Shown here: piece by piece, positions 5,341 to 6,431 of the stretch | How positions within the stretch are numbered: the first letter of the stretch is position 1 | Layout of the letters: every line of letters starts with the position of its first letter | Assembly (NCBI GenBank): GCA_015494035.1 | Contig: WGBZ01000002.1 | Span: 1 to 6,431, forward strand | From: Lysobacterales bacterium | GTDB taxonomy: Bacteria > Pseudomonadota > Gammaproteobacteria > Xanthomonadales > Marinicellaceae | Length of the DNA stretch: 6,431 nt | Reading direction: 5' to 3' | The notes under the pieces: model-generated | Seen by the model: the letters and a program-made list of their open reading frames with translations, nothing else | Database searches by the model: none | What the model was told of the DNA's origin: nothing | Translations under genes and position numbers: made by a program

Positions 5341-6431
5341 CTTGGCCAACGACAGCAAACGGGATCGCCCCACACGGGCGAATAACCGCCGTACCCAGGC
5401 CAGCCGCTGCGATGCCCAGTGCCGCAGGTCATCCAGCCACACATACAGACTGGGCAGAACCAGCAGTGAAATAACCGTAGAAAAAATCAACCCGCCAATA
5501 ATCGCCCTGGCCATGGGGAAATATGGCGGCCCGCCGTTGCCACCCACGGTGGAAGTGCTCACCGCCAGCGGAATCAAACCCATGACCGTGGTGGCCACGG
5601 TCATCAGAATGGGACGAAGGCGGTCTTTGCCGCCCTGGATAACGGCCGCCTCACGTGGCAGGCCACGCTGTTGCAGACGGATGATGTGGTCAATCAGCAC
5701 AATGCCATTGTTAACCACCACACCTATCAGTATCAAAATACCGATCATGGCCATGAGGCTGAAGGTGGTGCCGGTCAAGTAGAAGAACCAGTAAACACCC
5801 ACAATGGAAAAGGCAATGGACGTGACCACCACCAGCGGAAACAGCACCGATTCAAACACCGCTGCCATGATGATAAAAATCAGCGCCACGGCGATGAGGA
5901 TATTGCGCGACATTTTTTTCATGGTTTCATTATCACGATCAAAATCCTGGCCAAATGACCAGAAATAGCCGGCCGGAAAGCTCAGGCCGTTCAGTGTTTG
6001 ACTGATGGCCTGGCGGATGGCCCCTAGATCACTGTCTTTATCGGTTTCCAGACTGATGCCAATGGCCGAGGTGCGGTTCATCCGGTTCAGCGATTCCGCA
6101 GCCAATCGGCTTTCCACCCGAGCAACCGTTTCCAGCGGCACCTGCCTGCCATCGGTGGTTTTGATTGGCAGCTTCAACAATTGATCTGCCTGAAAGCGGC
6201 CCTTTTCATAGAAGCGCAAGATGACCGGGATTTCTCCTTCTTCGGTCACGAATTCCCGCAAATTCATGCCGCGCAGCGCCACCGAAACATTTTGTGCCAG
6301 GGTTTCCGGATTAACCCCGGCCAGCATGGCTTTTTCCCGATCCAGCACAATACGCAACTCCTGACGGGGGTTGCGCACGTCCTCACGCACGCTTTTGATG
6401 CCGTCGATGCCATTCAGGGCCAGGCGCACCG
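5326..6431 (-). CDS. RND efflux transporter, AcrB-type, C-terminal part (5' end outside window)
   Basis: An inner-membrane proton-driven efflux pump subunit of the AcrB/HAE family. About 367 of an expected ~1000-1050 residues are visible, because the frame runs off the right edge. Visible residues 1-170 are the second periplasmic (porter) half, with DREKAMLAGVNPETLAQNV and the VPLETVARVE strand. Membrane helices follow at about 176-193, 195-218, 221-249, 273-291 and 307-331, corresponding to TM8-TM12. Family signatures include GVVVNNGIVLIDHI (236-249), DRLRPILMT (269-277) and LLVLPSLYVW (322-331). The proton-relay Asp residues of TM4 fall outside the window. No membrane-fusion partner is visible; it would lie upstream if present. 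The coding end enters repeat copy 3: the final GSSE and the TGA stop (5328-5326) are repeat sequence. The substrate cannot be predicted. Confidence 0.93.
   Translation of the reverse strand, partial: VRLALNGIDGIKSVREDVRNPRQELRIVLDREKAMLAGVNPETLAQNVSVALRGMNLREFVTEEGEIPVILRFYEKGRFQADQLLKLPIKTTDGRQVPLETVARVESRLAAESLNRMNRTSAIGISLETDKDSDLGAIRQAISQTLNGLSFPAGYFWSFGQDFDRDNETMKKMSRNILIAVALIFIIMAAVFESVLFPLVVVTSIAFSIVGVYWFFYLTGTTFSLMAMIGILILIGVVVNNGIVLIDHIIRLQQRGLPREAAVIQGGKDRLRPILMTVATTVMGLIPLAVSTSTVGGNGGPPYFPMARAIIGGLIFSTVISLLVLPSLYVWLDDLRHWASQRLAWVRRLFARVGRSRLLSLAKGSSE

Noticed and set aside
5216..5782. 188-codon open frame on + starting inside repeat copy 3
   Set aside because: It begins in the repeat and runs antisense to the conserved RND transmembrane region; no start signal and no domain.

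Overview
The window reads as a piece of a gammaproteobacterial chromosome. This is inferred from gene content (a YjjG-type nucleotidase, a periplasmic ComEA-like protein, an AcrB-type RND pump, a periplasmic multihaem cytochrome c), from the moderate base composition, and from simple gene spacing with Shine-Dalgarno starts. Genus cannot be named from the sequence alone. There are no rRNA, tRNA, CRISPR, phage or transposase genes.

Layout, left to right: (1) the 3' end of a + strand gene whose product ends in a long disordered Lys/Ala/Gln/Ser/Pro-rich tail (2-646); (2) repeat copy 1 (647-806) and a bidirectional terminator (858-895); (3) a Prx6-type peroxiredoxin on the - strand (935-1591); (4) a divergent intergenic region with a promoter candidate for the peroxiredoxin; (5) a YjjG-like HAD nucleotidase on + (1774-2538); (6) repeat copy 2 (2502-2661); (7) a secreted five-haem cytochrome c on - (2662-4536); (8) a 261-bp divergent intergenic region with a good promoter candidate for the cytochrome; (9) a small secreted ComEA-like helix-hairpin-helix protein on + (4798-5061) with its own terminator (5079-5113); (10) repeat copy 3 (5183-5340); (11) the C-terminal part of an RND efflux transporter on - (5326 to the right edge).

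Strands alternate + - + - + -, so every gene is its own transcription unit here and no operon is visible. The genes share no obvious pathway: peroxide defence, nucleotide house-cleaning, periplasmic electron transfer, DNA binding or uptake, and efflux.

The most interesting structure is not a gene. A family of ~160-bp palindromic repeats is present once at each of the three convergent (tail-to-tail) junctions and at neither divergent junction. Each copy has ~18-bp terminal inverted repeats, a subterminal inverted repeat and a central hairpin. The paired arms change together from copy to copy, so pairing is kept while sequence drifts. The copies abut or enter the 3' ends of coding regions: one supplies the last 12 residues of the nucleotidase, one supplies the last residues and stop of the RND pump, and the stop codons of two other genes lie in the CTAA/CTAG tetranucleotide next to a repeat end. 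This looks like a MITE-like element that targets CTAR-like sites at gene ends and may act as a 3'-end or terminator structure.
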